A stretch of DNA of 15,188 nucleotides from an uncultured Eubacteriales bacterium (GTDB taxonomy: Bacteria > Bacillota > Clostridia > Christensenellales > Borkfalkiaceae). Of the stretch, positions 8,361-14,753 are shown piece after piece. The stretch is from contig CACXHH010000014.1 of NCBI GenBank assembly GCA_902767455.1, forward strand, positions 1 through 15,188. The letters run 5' to 3'. Each line of letters opens with the position of its first letter. Position 1 is the stretch's first letter. The notes beneath the pieces were generated by a model. The model saw nothing but the letters and a program-made list of their open reading frames with translations. It was not told where the DNA came from and ran no database searches. The position numbers were made by a program, and so were the translations under genes.

Positions 8361-8810
8361 ATGAAAATTGCGATCGGTGGAGATCACGCCGCCTTCGGCG
8401 CGAAAAACAAATTAAAAGATTTTATCGTAACGCTCGGGCATGAAGTTGTCGATTTCGGAACTTATTCGGAACAATCGTGCGATTATCCCGAATTCGGCGC
8501 CAAGGTCGCGCACGCCGTTGCCGACGGAGCGTGCGACGTGGGCGTAGTTCTCTGCACCACGGGAATAGGTATTTCCATTTCCGCCAACAAGGTCGACGGG
8601 ATCCGCTGCGCGCTCTGCTCTGACGTTCATTCCGCAGAAATGACGAGGCGTCACAACGACGCGAACGTCCTTGCGATGGGCGCCGGGCTTTTGGATGAAA
8701 AGACCATGCAAGATATCTTGACGACTTTCCTGTCCACTCCTTTCGACGGCGGCGAAAGACATGTTCGCCGTATAAACAAAATAGCCCTTATCGAGAAGGG
8801 CGAACTTTAA
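8361..8810 (+). CDS. rpiB: Ribose-5-phosphate isomerase B
   Basis: RpiB interconverts ribose 5-phosphate and ribulose 5-phosphate in the non-oxidative pentose phosphate pathway, supplying ribose for PRPP. The 149-residue protein has normal family length. It shows GGDHAAFGAKN at the N-terminus, the active-site Cys in VVLCTTGIGISI, the ANKVDGIRCALC segment, and RRHNDANVLAMG with the catalytic-site His. The Cys motif is CTTGIG where most members have CGTGIG. GGAG at 8350-8353 lies 7 nt before ATG 8361. It follows ywlE by 45 nt, as ywlF follows ywlE in Bacillus. The related LacA/LacB isomerases are less likely because no galactose genes are present. Confidence 0.94.
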   Translation: MKIAIGGDHAAFGAKNKLKDFIVTLGHEVVDFGTYSEQSCDYPEFGAKVAHAVADGACDVGVVLCTTGIGISISANKVDGIRCALCSDVHSAEMTRRHNDANVLAMGAGLLDEKTMQDILTTFLSTPFDGGERHVRRINKIALIEKGEL

Positions 8811-8950
8811 TATCGCGAAATTCGGGCGACGCATAAATCGCCGTATAACGTTGATTTTTCGCTCGCTCGCTTAATAATTCAAAAAGAATTTTCGTCATGT
8901 TTGACGATCGCTTTATATAAACAAGAAAATTTTTTGGAGGCACATAAAAA
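8811..8950 (+). promoter_or_regulatory. rpiB-upp gap with inverted repeats and possible promoter
   Basis: This 140-nt gap has two perfect small inverted repeats: AATTC/GAATT around AAAAA (8876-8890) and TCGTCA/TGACGA around TGTT (8892-8907). A weak promoter candidate is TTGATT (8851-8856) with AATAAT (8873-8878), 16 bp apart. GGAGG (8936-8940) is the upp ribosome site. No T-tailed terminator follows rpiB, so read-through into upp is possible. Confidence 0.35.
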
Positions 8951-9580
8951 ATGAGCAAATTCACAATCGTAAACCATCCTCTCATCGCGCACAAAATAAC
9001 GATGATGCGTTCTGTCGACACGAGCACGAAAGACTTCCGCCAGCTTCTCGAAGAGATATCTCTTCTTATGGCTTACGAAGTAACCAGAGATCTTCCGCTT
9101 ACCGACGTAGAGATCGAAACTCCTATCTGCAAAATGGTCGGTAAAGAGATTTCCGGCAGAGCCATCGGCGTAGTACCCATTCTTCGCGCGGGGCTTGGCA
9201 TGGTAAACGGTATTCTTACTCTCGTTCCGAACGCCAAAGTCGGTCATATCGGTCTTTATCGCGATCCGCGTACGCATAAACCGGTAGAATACTACTGCAA
9301 ACTCCCGCTCGACGCTACCGAAAGAAGAATAATCGTGGTAGACCCCATGCTCGCAACGGGCGGAAGCGCCGCCGCTGCCGTTCAGTTCATTAAAGACCGC
9401 GGTTGTAAAGATATCAAACTCATGTGCCTCATCGCGGCTCCCGAAGGCGTAAAAGCCATGCAGGAAGCTCACCCCGACGTTGATATCTACGTTGCCGCTC
9501 TCGACGAAAAACTCAACGAACACGCCTATATCGTTCCCGGTCTTGGCGACGCGGGCGACCGTATCTTCGGCACCAAGTAA
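8951..9580 (+). CDS. upp: Uracil phosphoribosyltransferase
   Basis: Upp converts uracil and PRPP to UMP in pyrimidine salvage. The 209-residue protein has the standard length. The PRPP-binding loop reads V-D131-PMLATGGSA, and the C-terminal uracil-binding segment reads PGLGDAGDRIFGT. The N-terminal half carries the conserved VPILRAGLGMV. GGAGG at 8936-8940 with a 10-nt spacer supports ATG 8951. The order rpiB then upp follows the Bacillus arrangement, though ywlG and glyA are missing between them and no ATP synthase genes follow. The link to rpiB is metabolic too, since ribose 5-phosphate feeds PRPP. Confidence 0.97.
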   Translation: MSKFTIVNHPLIAHKITMMRSVDTSTKDFRQLLEEISLLMAYEVTRDLPLTDVEIETPICKMVGKEISGRAIGVVPILRAGLGMVNGILTLVPNAKVGHIGLYRDPRTHKPVEYYCKLPLDATERRIIVVDPMLATGGSAAAAVQFIKDRGCKDIKLMCLIAAPEGVKAMQEAHPDVDIYVAALDEKLNEHAYIVPGLGDAGDRIFGTK

Positions 9581-9613
9581 TATAGCGGTCAGTTTTCGTT
9601 ACCGTTTATCTTT

Positions 9614-9634
9614 CGGTGTTTTCACCGTGATTTT
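9614..9634 (+). terminator. Possible weak terminator after upp
   Basis: A 5-bp hairpin, CGGTG and CACCG around TTTT (9614-9627), is followed by TGATTTT. It stands 33 nt after the upp stop. The stem is short and the T-tract broken, so it is at best a weak intrinsic terminator. Confidence 0.35.
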
Positions 9635-9647
9635 AATAGTATCCGCC

Positions 9648-9679
9648 GCTTTCCGCATATCGTCAGGTGTGCGGAAAGC
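9648..9679. repeat. Long perfect hairpin in the upp-galU gap
   Basis: GCTTTCCGCA (9648-9657) and TGCGGAAAGC (9670-9679) form a perfect 10-bp inverted repeat. One A-T and two G-U pairs can extend it inward to a 13-bp stem with a CGTCAG loop. No T-tract follows on either strand, so it is not an ordinary terminator. It may be part of a structured leader, a small RNA, or an RNA-stabilising element. Confidence 0.5.
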
Positions 9680-9733
9680 TAAGCGTTACAAATATCGACC
9701 TTTGCGCGTGGCTTTATCGTCGTAGGTCGTAAT

Positions 9734-9748
9734 AAAAAAAAAAAAAAA
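9734..9748 (+). repeat. A15 homopolymer before galU
   Basis: Fifteen consecutive A residues end 8 nt before the AGAGGA ribosome site of galU (9757-9762). A tract of this length is prone to slippage. It may sit in the untranslated leader of galU or act upstream of a promoter, but no promoter elements can be placed confidently. Confidence 0.6.
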
Positions 9749-9767
9749 CTGTAAAAAGAGGAAAATA

Positions 9768-10640
9768 ATGTCAAAAGTTAAAAAAGCCGTAATACCCGTT
9801 GCGGGTTTTGGAACGAGATTTTTGCCTTTTACGAAAGCAGTGCCGAAGCCTATGCTTCCCATACTGAACGTTCCTGCGGTAGAAGTGATAGCAAACGAAG
9901 CGGCTTCCGCCGGAATAGAAGAAATATTGTTTATAGTCGGTCAGAAAAAGGAGATTATCGAAAACCACTTCTCTCCGTTTACCGAACTCGAAGAAAAGCT
10001 CGAAGCCGAACGCAAGTTCGATTTTCTTGAAATGATACGCCGCCAACAGACTTTTGCGAAAGTCACGTTTGCCGTACAGAAAAACCAGCGCGGTACCGCG
10101 GACGCCGTTCTTGCCGCTAAATCTTTCGTCGGGAACGAGCCTTTCGCCGTATTGTTCGGCGACGACGTAATGTACAACGAAAAAGTTCCGGTCATCGGAC
10201 AACTTATCTCCGCTTACGACGCCACGGGTAAAACTATCGTAGGTTGTAAACAGGTCCCGTTGAAAGACGTTCCAAAATACGCTTCCTGCGAATATTCTTC
10301 CGCCGACGGCAGAATGTATAAAATGACGAAAATAACCGAAAAACCGCCGATAGAACTCGTTAAAAGCAACCTTGCGCCGCTCGGCAGATACGTTCTTGCG
10401 CCAACGATGATATCCATACTCGAAAACCTTAAACCGAGCGCGAACGGCGAATATCAGCTGACCGACGCGCTCGATATCGAAGCCGCCGAAAACGGAGCTT
10501 ACGCTTACGATTTCGAAGGCACGCGTTACGATATGGGCGACAGGCTCGGATTTTTAAAGGCGAACGTCGAAGCAGCGTTAAGAGATGAAAAACTCAAAAA
10601 CGACTTCCGCGCTTACCTTGAAACTTTGCTCGACGAATAA
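9768..10640 (+). CDS. galU: UTP-glucose-1-phosphate uridylyltransferase
   Basis: GalU makes UDP-glucose from UTP and glucose 1-phosphate for cell-envelope glycans and glycolipids. The 290-residue protein has normal length. Visible marks are the nucleotide-binding signature VAGFGTRFLPFTKAVPK27PML, the metal-binding F-G-D132-D133, GEYQLTDAL, and the C-terminal GTRYDMGDRLGFLKANVE. The family usually has KEML where this has KPML, as in other sugar nucleotidyltransferases, but the rest matches GalU well. AGAGGA at 9757-9762 lies 5 nt before ATG 9768. It appears to be a single-gene unit: a structured gap stands upstream and a strong terminator follows. A thymidylyl- or guanylyltransferase specificity is less likely given the C-terminal GalU motifs. 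Confidence 0.93.
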   Translation: MSKVKKAVIPVAGFGTRFLPFTKAVPKPMLPILNVPAVEVIANEAASAGIEEILFIVGQKKEIIENHFSPFTELEEKLEAERKFDFLEMIRRQQTFAKVTFAVQKNQRGTADAVLAAKSFVGNEPFAVLFGDDVMYNEKVPVIGQLISAYDATGKTIVGCKQVPLKDVPKYASCEYSSADGRMYKMTKITEKPPIELVKSNLAPLGRYVLAPTMISILENLKPSANGEYQLTDALDIEAAENGAYAYDFEGTRYDMGDRLGFLKANVEAALRDEKLKNDFRAYLETLLDE

Positions 10641-10648
10641 GCTATAAT

Positions 10649-10675
10649 AACGCCGCAACTTAAAGCGGCGTTTTT
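10649..10675 (+). terminator. Intrinsic terminator after galU
   Basis: CGCCGC (10651-10656) and GCGGCG (10665-10670) form a 6-bp GC stem, extended by two A-T pairs (AA 10649-10650 with TT 10671-10672), around an AACTTAAA loop. TTTTT follows at 10671-10675. It begins 9 nt after the galU stop and separates galU from the mcsA unit. Confidence 0.88.
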
Positions 10676-10792
10676 GCTTGCGCTTTTCTTCCGAAAACGA
10701 AAAATCCCGTAAACCGATAAAGCAAAAAAAACGAAAACGCCTTTATTTTACGATAAATTTTTCCGTAAATGAAAAAAAACGAATAAATTGTA

Positions 10793-10820
10793 TTTACTTT
10801 TTTACAAATAATGGTATAAT
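10793..10820 (+). promoter_or_regulatory. Extended -10 sigma-A promoter for mcsA-mcsB-clpC
   Basis: A consensus TATAAT at 10815-10820 is preceded by TGG (10812-10814), giving an extended -10 element. The best -35 is TTTACT at 10793-10798 with a 16-bp spacer. It lies 38 nt before mcsA in an A/T-rich gap after the galU terminator. No CtsR heptad repeat and no CIRCE inverted repeat is seen around it, unlike the Bacillus operon. Confidence 0.75.
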
Positions 10821-10858
10821 TATTATAAGAATATTATATAAGGACGCCGAAAGATAAT

Positions 10859-11146
10859 ATGTTGTGCCCGATCTGCCGAAGCGCTCGCGCTACCGAAAAG
10901 ATTGAAAGAGTCGTCGAAGGAACTTTCGTAGAAGGCGCCGTTTGCCACGACTGTTGCCGTAGAGCGTACGGGCTTGACGGGCGGTCTTTTTATTATCTGT
11001 TCGTCACTTTACCCCAAAAGGCGTGTCCTTCGTGCGGGCGGACTTACGAGCAGTTTTCAAAGACGCTGCTTCTCGGGTGTCCGCATTGTTATAAAGCTTT
11101 TGAAAGCGAGCTTAAACCTTTGGTGGAGAGTATTCAGGCTAAATGA
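10859..11146 (+). CDS. mcsA: McsA, short zinc-finger-only form
   Basis: McsA is the activator and adaptor of the arginine kinase McsB. This protein is 95 residues against about 185 in B. subtilis. It has four Cys pairs: C3-x2-C6, C29-x2-C32, C56-PSC59 and C74-PHC77, consistent with two zinc sites. The family pattern CPSCGRTYEQF followed by GCPHCYKAFE is clear. The chain ends soon after, at LKPLVESIQAK, so the C-terminal UVR-type helical domain of the Bacillus protein is missing. This is not an obvious frameshift, since the stop overlaps the mcsB start (ATGA, 11143-11146). The ribosome site AAGGA (10840-10844) is 14 nt upstream, rather far. Operon position immediately before mcsB supports the name. 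Confidence 0.88.
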   Translation: MLCPICRSARATEKIERVVEGTFVEGAVCHDCCRRAYGLDGRSFYYLFVTLPQKACPSCGRTYEQFSKTLLLGCPHCYKAFESELKPLVESIQAK

Positions 11147-12156
11147 TAGAACAGACTTTTGCCGTTTCCACGCGAATAAGGCTTGCGCGCAATCTTTCGG
11201 GCGTTCCCTTTCCTTGTATGATCGAAGATACGGACGACGAAACCAAGGTAAAAGACGTTTGCATCTCGGCTCTCAGAAGGATAGGCGGCTTCAACGTCAG
11301 GCTGATGTCGCGTGAAAGCCAACTTGAAAAACGTTCTCAAGTCGAACGGTACGTGATATCGCGCGCTCTTTCCGAAAAATCGGGCGGCGCGGTGGCGTAT
11401 TCGGACGACGGAGAGATATCCGTAATGATAAACGAAGAAGATCACGTCCGCGAACAAATAATCGTCAGGGGAAACCGTCTTGACAGGGCGTATAAACGTA
11501 TCGCCGCGCTCGACAACGTGCTCAAAGTCAATCTGAATTTCGCGTGCGCGGGCGGCGGATTATACTACACGGCGTGCCCGTCTAATCTCGGAACGGGCAT
11601 GCGCGCTTCGGTAATGCTGTTTCTTCCCGCTCTCGTCCGCTACGGCGAGATAGAACGGTTTTCGGTTATGGCGGGCGAACGCGGGCTCGTTATAAGGGGC
11701 GCGTTCGGCGAAGGCAGCGACGGCGAAAGCTTCTTTTATCAGGTGAGCAACGAAGTCACTTACAGGATAACGGAAAGGGAGATAGTTTCGCTCGTTTCCC
11801 GTTTCGTGGACGAAATACGAAAAAGAGAAGAAGCCCTGCGTCGCCTGATGTATAACGAAAACGCTATTGAGTTTGCCGATAAGTGCGTACGCGCGCTCGC
11901 AACGCTTTCAAACTGCGTTTTGCTTTCGTATTCTGAACTATCGGAACTTATAACCTACGTAAAACTCGGCGCCGACGCCGGCGTAATAAATTCCGAAGGC
12001 GTAGCCGAGCTCGACGATTTGCTCGTAATGTCGCGAAGCGCGACGCTCAAACTCAATTACGGCTCGGAAAGCGAAGAACTTATCCGCGCTAAATTCGTGC
12101 GTGAAAGCCTTGCAAAGCTCGCTCTTAGCGCTAATTACGATAAGATCTTGCCGTAA
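11143..12156 (+). CDS. mcsB: Protein-arginine kinase McsB
   Basis: McsB phosphorylates arginine residues on proteins, marking them for ClpC-ClpP in Bacillus. The 337-residue protein has the ATP:guanido phosphotransferase fold: N-terminal STRIRLARN (9-17), the catalytic loop I-N97-E-E-D-H101, and the conserved Cys loop in TAC145PSNLGTGMRASVML. These residues suggest an active kinase. McsB of Bacillus is about 25 residues longer. The C-terminal RDxxRA motif, part of its phosphoarginine-sensing pocket, aligns with E311-E-L-I-R-A316, so its first two residues are changed. The start overlaps the mcsA stop by 4 nt, indicating translational coupling. clpC follows after 47 nt. Metazoan-type arginine or creatine kinase is excluded by the operon and sequence type. 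Confidence 0.95.
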   Translation: MIEQTFAVSTRIRLARNLSGVPFPCMIEDTDDETKVKDVCISALRRIGGFNVRLMSRESQLEKRSQVERYVISRALSEKSGGAVAYSDDGEISVMINEEDHVREQIIVRGNRLDRAYKRIAALDNVLKVNLNFACAGGGLYYTACPSNLGTGMRASVMLFLPALVRYGEIERFSVMAGERGLVIRGAFGEGSDGESFFYQVSNEVTYRITEREIVSLVSRFVDEIRKREEALRRLMYNENAIEFADKCVRALATLSNCVLLSYSELSELITYVKLGADAGVINSEGVAELDDLLVMSRSATLKLNYGSESEELIRAKFVRESLAKLALSANYDKILP

Positions 12157-12203
12157 ATTATAAGCAAATCGCAAGATATCACCCTTAATAATGGAGAACG
12201 TTT

Positions 12204-14672
12204 ATGGATATCGTGCTTCGTGCCGATCTTGAAAAGAGAATAACCGACGATTACTGGTCGCTTCTTAACGCCGCAAAGGAGATTGCTTTCGGCTACAAGA
12301 TAAATTTCGTCGGTTCCGAACATATAATTCTTGCCATGCTCCGTTCGGATACTCCCGCCGGGGAACTTTTGAGAAAGAACGGCGTGACCGAGTATAACTA
12401 CCGCAAAGCTCTCGAAGCCGACATGGCGGACTGCAACGTGAACGGGCTTACGGTAAACACCAAAGTCGCCATGAACGTTTCCGCCGCGATAGCCGACGAA
12501 ACGGGGCTCGAATTCGTTTCTCCCGAGCATCTTCTCCTTGCGATAATGCAAGAAAAATGCGAAGGAAACGCCCTTTTGAAACACAGCACGGCGTACTACG
12601 CGGAACTCTTTTCGGCAATAAAAAATCTCGTTTACTCGTGGAAAAATTCTTCAAGAAAGGGAGAGAACGCGCCGACCGGAAATAATAAAAAATTCGAAGG
12701 CTATACCGAGTCGGCGGCAGACTACGCCGCGCAATCCGAGAGGACTTTTCCTTCTATTTCGGGAACTCCGCTCGAACGCTTCGGGATAGACCTTACCGAA
12801 AAAGCCCGCCGCGGCAAACTCGACCCAGTTATCGGAAGAGAAACGGAAACCGAACGCGTCGTCAACACCTTATCCAGAAGGCTTAAAAACAATCCTTTGA
12901 TAATAGGCGAGCCGGGCATAGGCAAGACGGCGATCGTTGAAGGTCTTGCGTCGAAAATTGCCGACGGAGTCGTTCCGTCGTCGCTGAAAAATAAAATAGT
13001 TTACTCTCTCGATTTGTCGAGCGTCGTAGCCGGTGCCAAGATAAAAGGCGAATTCGAGCAAAGAATTAAAGATATAATCGAATACGTTACCACTCACGAT
13101 GAAGTTATCTTGTTCATTGACGAGATACATAATCTCGTGACGGGCGCAAAATCGGACGGTGTGGACGCAAGCGAGATATTAAAACCCGCTCTTGCGCGCG
13201 GCGAAATACGCGTTATCGGCGCCACCACTATCGCGGAATACCGTAAATATATGGAAAAGGACCCCGCGTTAGTCAGAAGGTTTCAGCCCATCTACGTCGA
13301 TCCGCCTTCGGTCGAAGCTTCGATCGAAATAATAAAAGGTCTACGCGACGGATTTGAAGCTCACCACGGCATCGAAATAACCGATTCGGCTATCGAAGCC
13401 GCCGTCACGCTTTCCGACAGATACGTTACCGACAGATTTTTGCCCGATAAAGCCATCGACCTTATCGACGAAGCCGCGGCTCGCTCGCGTATTCTGGCGG
13501 ACGAACCCGACAAAGATCTTTCCGCCAAGGAAAACGAAAGGCGAAAGATATTAAAGGAAATCGAATACTATAAGACGCTCGGAAAGGACTGTACGCTACT
13601 TCAATCAAGGCTTTTCAAGCTTTCGGCGGACATAGACCTTTTGAACGAACAGCTTGACAGGCGCCGCTTCAAGAGCGCGCCGTATATCGACGGCGACGAC
13701 GTTGCCAAAGTCATAAGCGAACAGACGGGGATCCCCGTCGCAAGGCTCACGGAAGCTCAATCGGAAAAACTTTTGTCGCTTGAAAGTTCGCTTCAATCCC
13801 GCGTTATCGGTCAGAGCAACGCCGTAACGGTCGTTTCGCACGCTATCCGCCGCGCCATGACGGGCGTTAAAGATCCTAAAAAACCGATAGGCGTATTTCT
13901 TTTCGTAGGGCCTACGGGCGTTGGTAAAACCGAACTTGCAAAAGCCGTTGCCGAAACGGTATTCGGCGACGAAAACATGCTTATCCGTATCGATATGAGC
14001 GAGTATATGGAAAGCAACAGCGTGGCAAAGCTTATAGGCGCGCCCCCGGGATACGTCGGTTACGACGAAGAAGGTCAGCTCACCGAAAAGGTGAGAAGAA
14101 AGCCTTATTCCGTCGTCTTGTTCGACGAGATAGAAAAGGCTCATCGCGACGTTTTCAATCTCTTCTTGCAGATATTCGACGACGGCAGATTGACGGATAA
14201 CAAAGGTCGGCTCATAGACTTCAAAAACGCCGTTATCATTATGACTTCAAATCTTGGCGCTCACGAAAAACAAAATCCCGCCGAACAGTTCCGCGGCGGC
14301 GGAGAAACGGACAGGATAATGTCGGCTCTGCGCCGTGAGTTCCGTCCTGAATTTTTAAACAGGATAGACGATATCATACCTTTCCGCAGGCTGTCCAAAG
14401 ACGACTGCGCCATGATTTGCCGTCTTATCATAGAAAAATTCAAAGCAAGGCTTGCCGAGCGCGAAATAGCTTTCGTGTACGGCGAGGACGTAGTAAGGCT
14501 CGTCGTTGACGACGGTTACAGCCCCGATTACGGAGCAAGGCAGTTGAGCCGAGCCGTTACCGATATTCTCGAAGACGCCGTTTCGGAAAAGATCTTAAGC
14601 GGCGAAATAAGGTCGGGAAGCCGCGTAAAAGCTTACGTTACGGACGGGTTTTTGAATTTTTCGATAACTTAA
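12204..14672 (+). CDS. clpC: ClpC-type AAA+ unfoldase
   Basis: ClpC unfolds proteins and normally feeds them to ClpP. The 822-residue protein has a double Clp_N domain (about 5-145), two AAA+ modules and a short middle domain (about 428-492). Phosphoarginine-pocket glutamates of Bacillus ClpC correspond to E39 (GSEH) and E108 (SPEH), both kept. D1 has GEPGIGK241T and FID306E; D2 has GPTGVGK575T and LFD641E. The D2 pore loop GYVGY is normal. Two departures stand out: the D1 pore loop has GAKI280KGEF where KYRGEF is usual, and the ClpP-docking loop after TSNLGA (682-686), usually [LIV]-G-F, reads E694-Q-F696. GGAG at 12193-12196 with a 7-nt spacer supports the start. The short middle domain and the operon argue for ClpC, not ClpB. 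Confidence 0.94.
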   Translation: MDIVLRADLEKRITDDYWSLLNAAKEIAFGYKINFVGSEHIILAMLRSDTPAGELLRKNGVTEYNYRKALEADMADCNVNGLTVNTKVAMNVSAAIADETGLEFVSPEHLLLAIMQEKCEGNALLKHSTAYYAELFSAIKNLVYSWKNSSRKGENAPTGNNKKFEGYTESAADYAAQSERTFPSISGTPLERFGIDLTEKARRGKLDPVIGRETETERVVNTLSRRLKNNPLIIGEPGIGKTAIVEGLASKIADGVVPSSLKNKIVYSLDLSSVVAGAKIKGEFEQRIKDIIEYVTTHDEVILFIDEIHNLVTGAKSDGVDASEILKPALARGEIRVIGATTIAEYRKYMEKDPALVRRFQPIYVDPPSVEASIEIIKGLRDGFEAHHGIEITDSAIEAAVTLSDRYVTDRFLPDKAIDLIDEAAARSRILADEPDKDLSAKENERRKILKEIEYYKTLGKDCTLLQSRLFKLSADIDLLNEQLDRRRFKSAPYIDGDDVAKVISEQTGIPVARLTEAQSEKLLSLESSLQSRVIGQSNAVTVVSHAIRRAMTGVKDPKKPIGVFLFVGPTGVGKTELAKAVAETVFGDENMLIRIDMSEYMESNSVAKLIGAPPGYVGYDEEGQLTEKVRRKPYSVVLFDEIEKAHRDVFNLFLQIFDDGRLTDNKGRLIDFKNAVIIMTSNLGAHEKQNPAEQFRGGGETDRIMSALRREFRPEFLNRIDDIIPFRRLSKDDCAMICRLIIEKFKARLAEREIAFVYGEDVVRLVVDDGYSPDYGARQLSRAVTDILEDAVSEKILSGEIRSGSRVKAYVTDGFLNFSIT

Positions 14673-14699
14673 AGCCGTAAAAAATAAAATAAGCAACGC

Positions 14700-14729
14700 C
14701 GCCTAAACGCGTTTTTTCGCGTTCGGGCG
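14700..14729 (+). other. Hairpin between clpC and hpf
   Basis: An inner 6-bp stem, AACGCG (14706-14711) and CGCGTT (14718-14723), encloses a T6 loop. After one A-C mismatch it extends through CGCCT/GGGCG (14700-14704 with 14725-14729). No T-tract follows the stem, so standard termination is unlikely. It could be a partial attenuator or an RNA-processing site between clpC and hpf. Confidence 0.45.
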
Positions 14730-14753
14730 TAAAAGAATATAAGGAGAATTATT

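Noticed and set aside
8879..9523. A 214-codon minus-strand frame covering upp.
   Set aside because: It mirrors the upp gene, whose motifs and ribosome site are clear; the minus product resembles no family.
9480..9725. A small + frame running from the end of upp into the upp-galU gap.
   Set aside because: It starts out of frame within upp without a ribosome site, is Ser/Arg-rich and low in information, and its gap part is explained by inverted repeats.
9734..9748. A15 tract as the T-tail of a minus-strand terminator.
   Set aside because: On the minus strand the T run comes before, not after, the nearby CGACCT/AGGTCG pairing, and no minus-strand gene ends there.
10641..10858. CtsR heptad repeats or a CIRCE element before mcsA.
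   Set aside because: I looked for tandem GGTCAAA-type heptads and for TTAGCACTC/GAGTGCTAA and found neither; only the sigma-A-like promoter is supported.
13605..14144. A 179-codon minus-strand frame inside clpC.
   Set aside because: It lies opposite the second AAA+ module, shows no motif and has no start signals.
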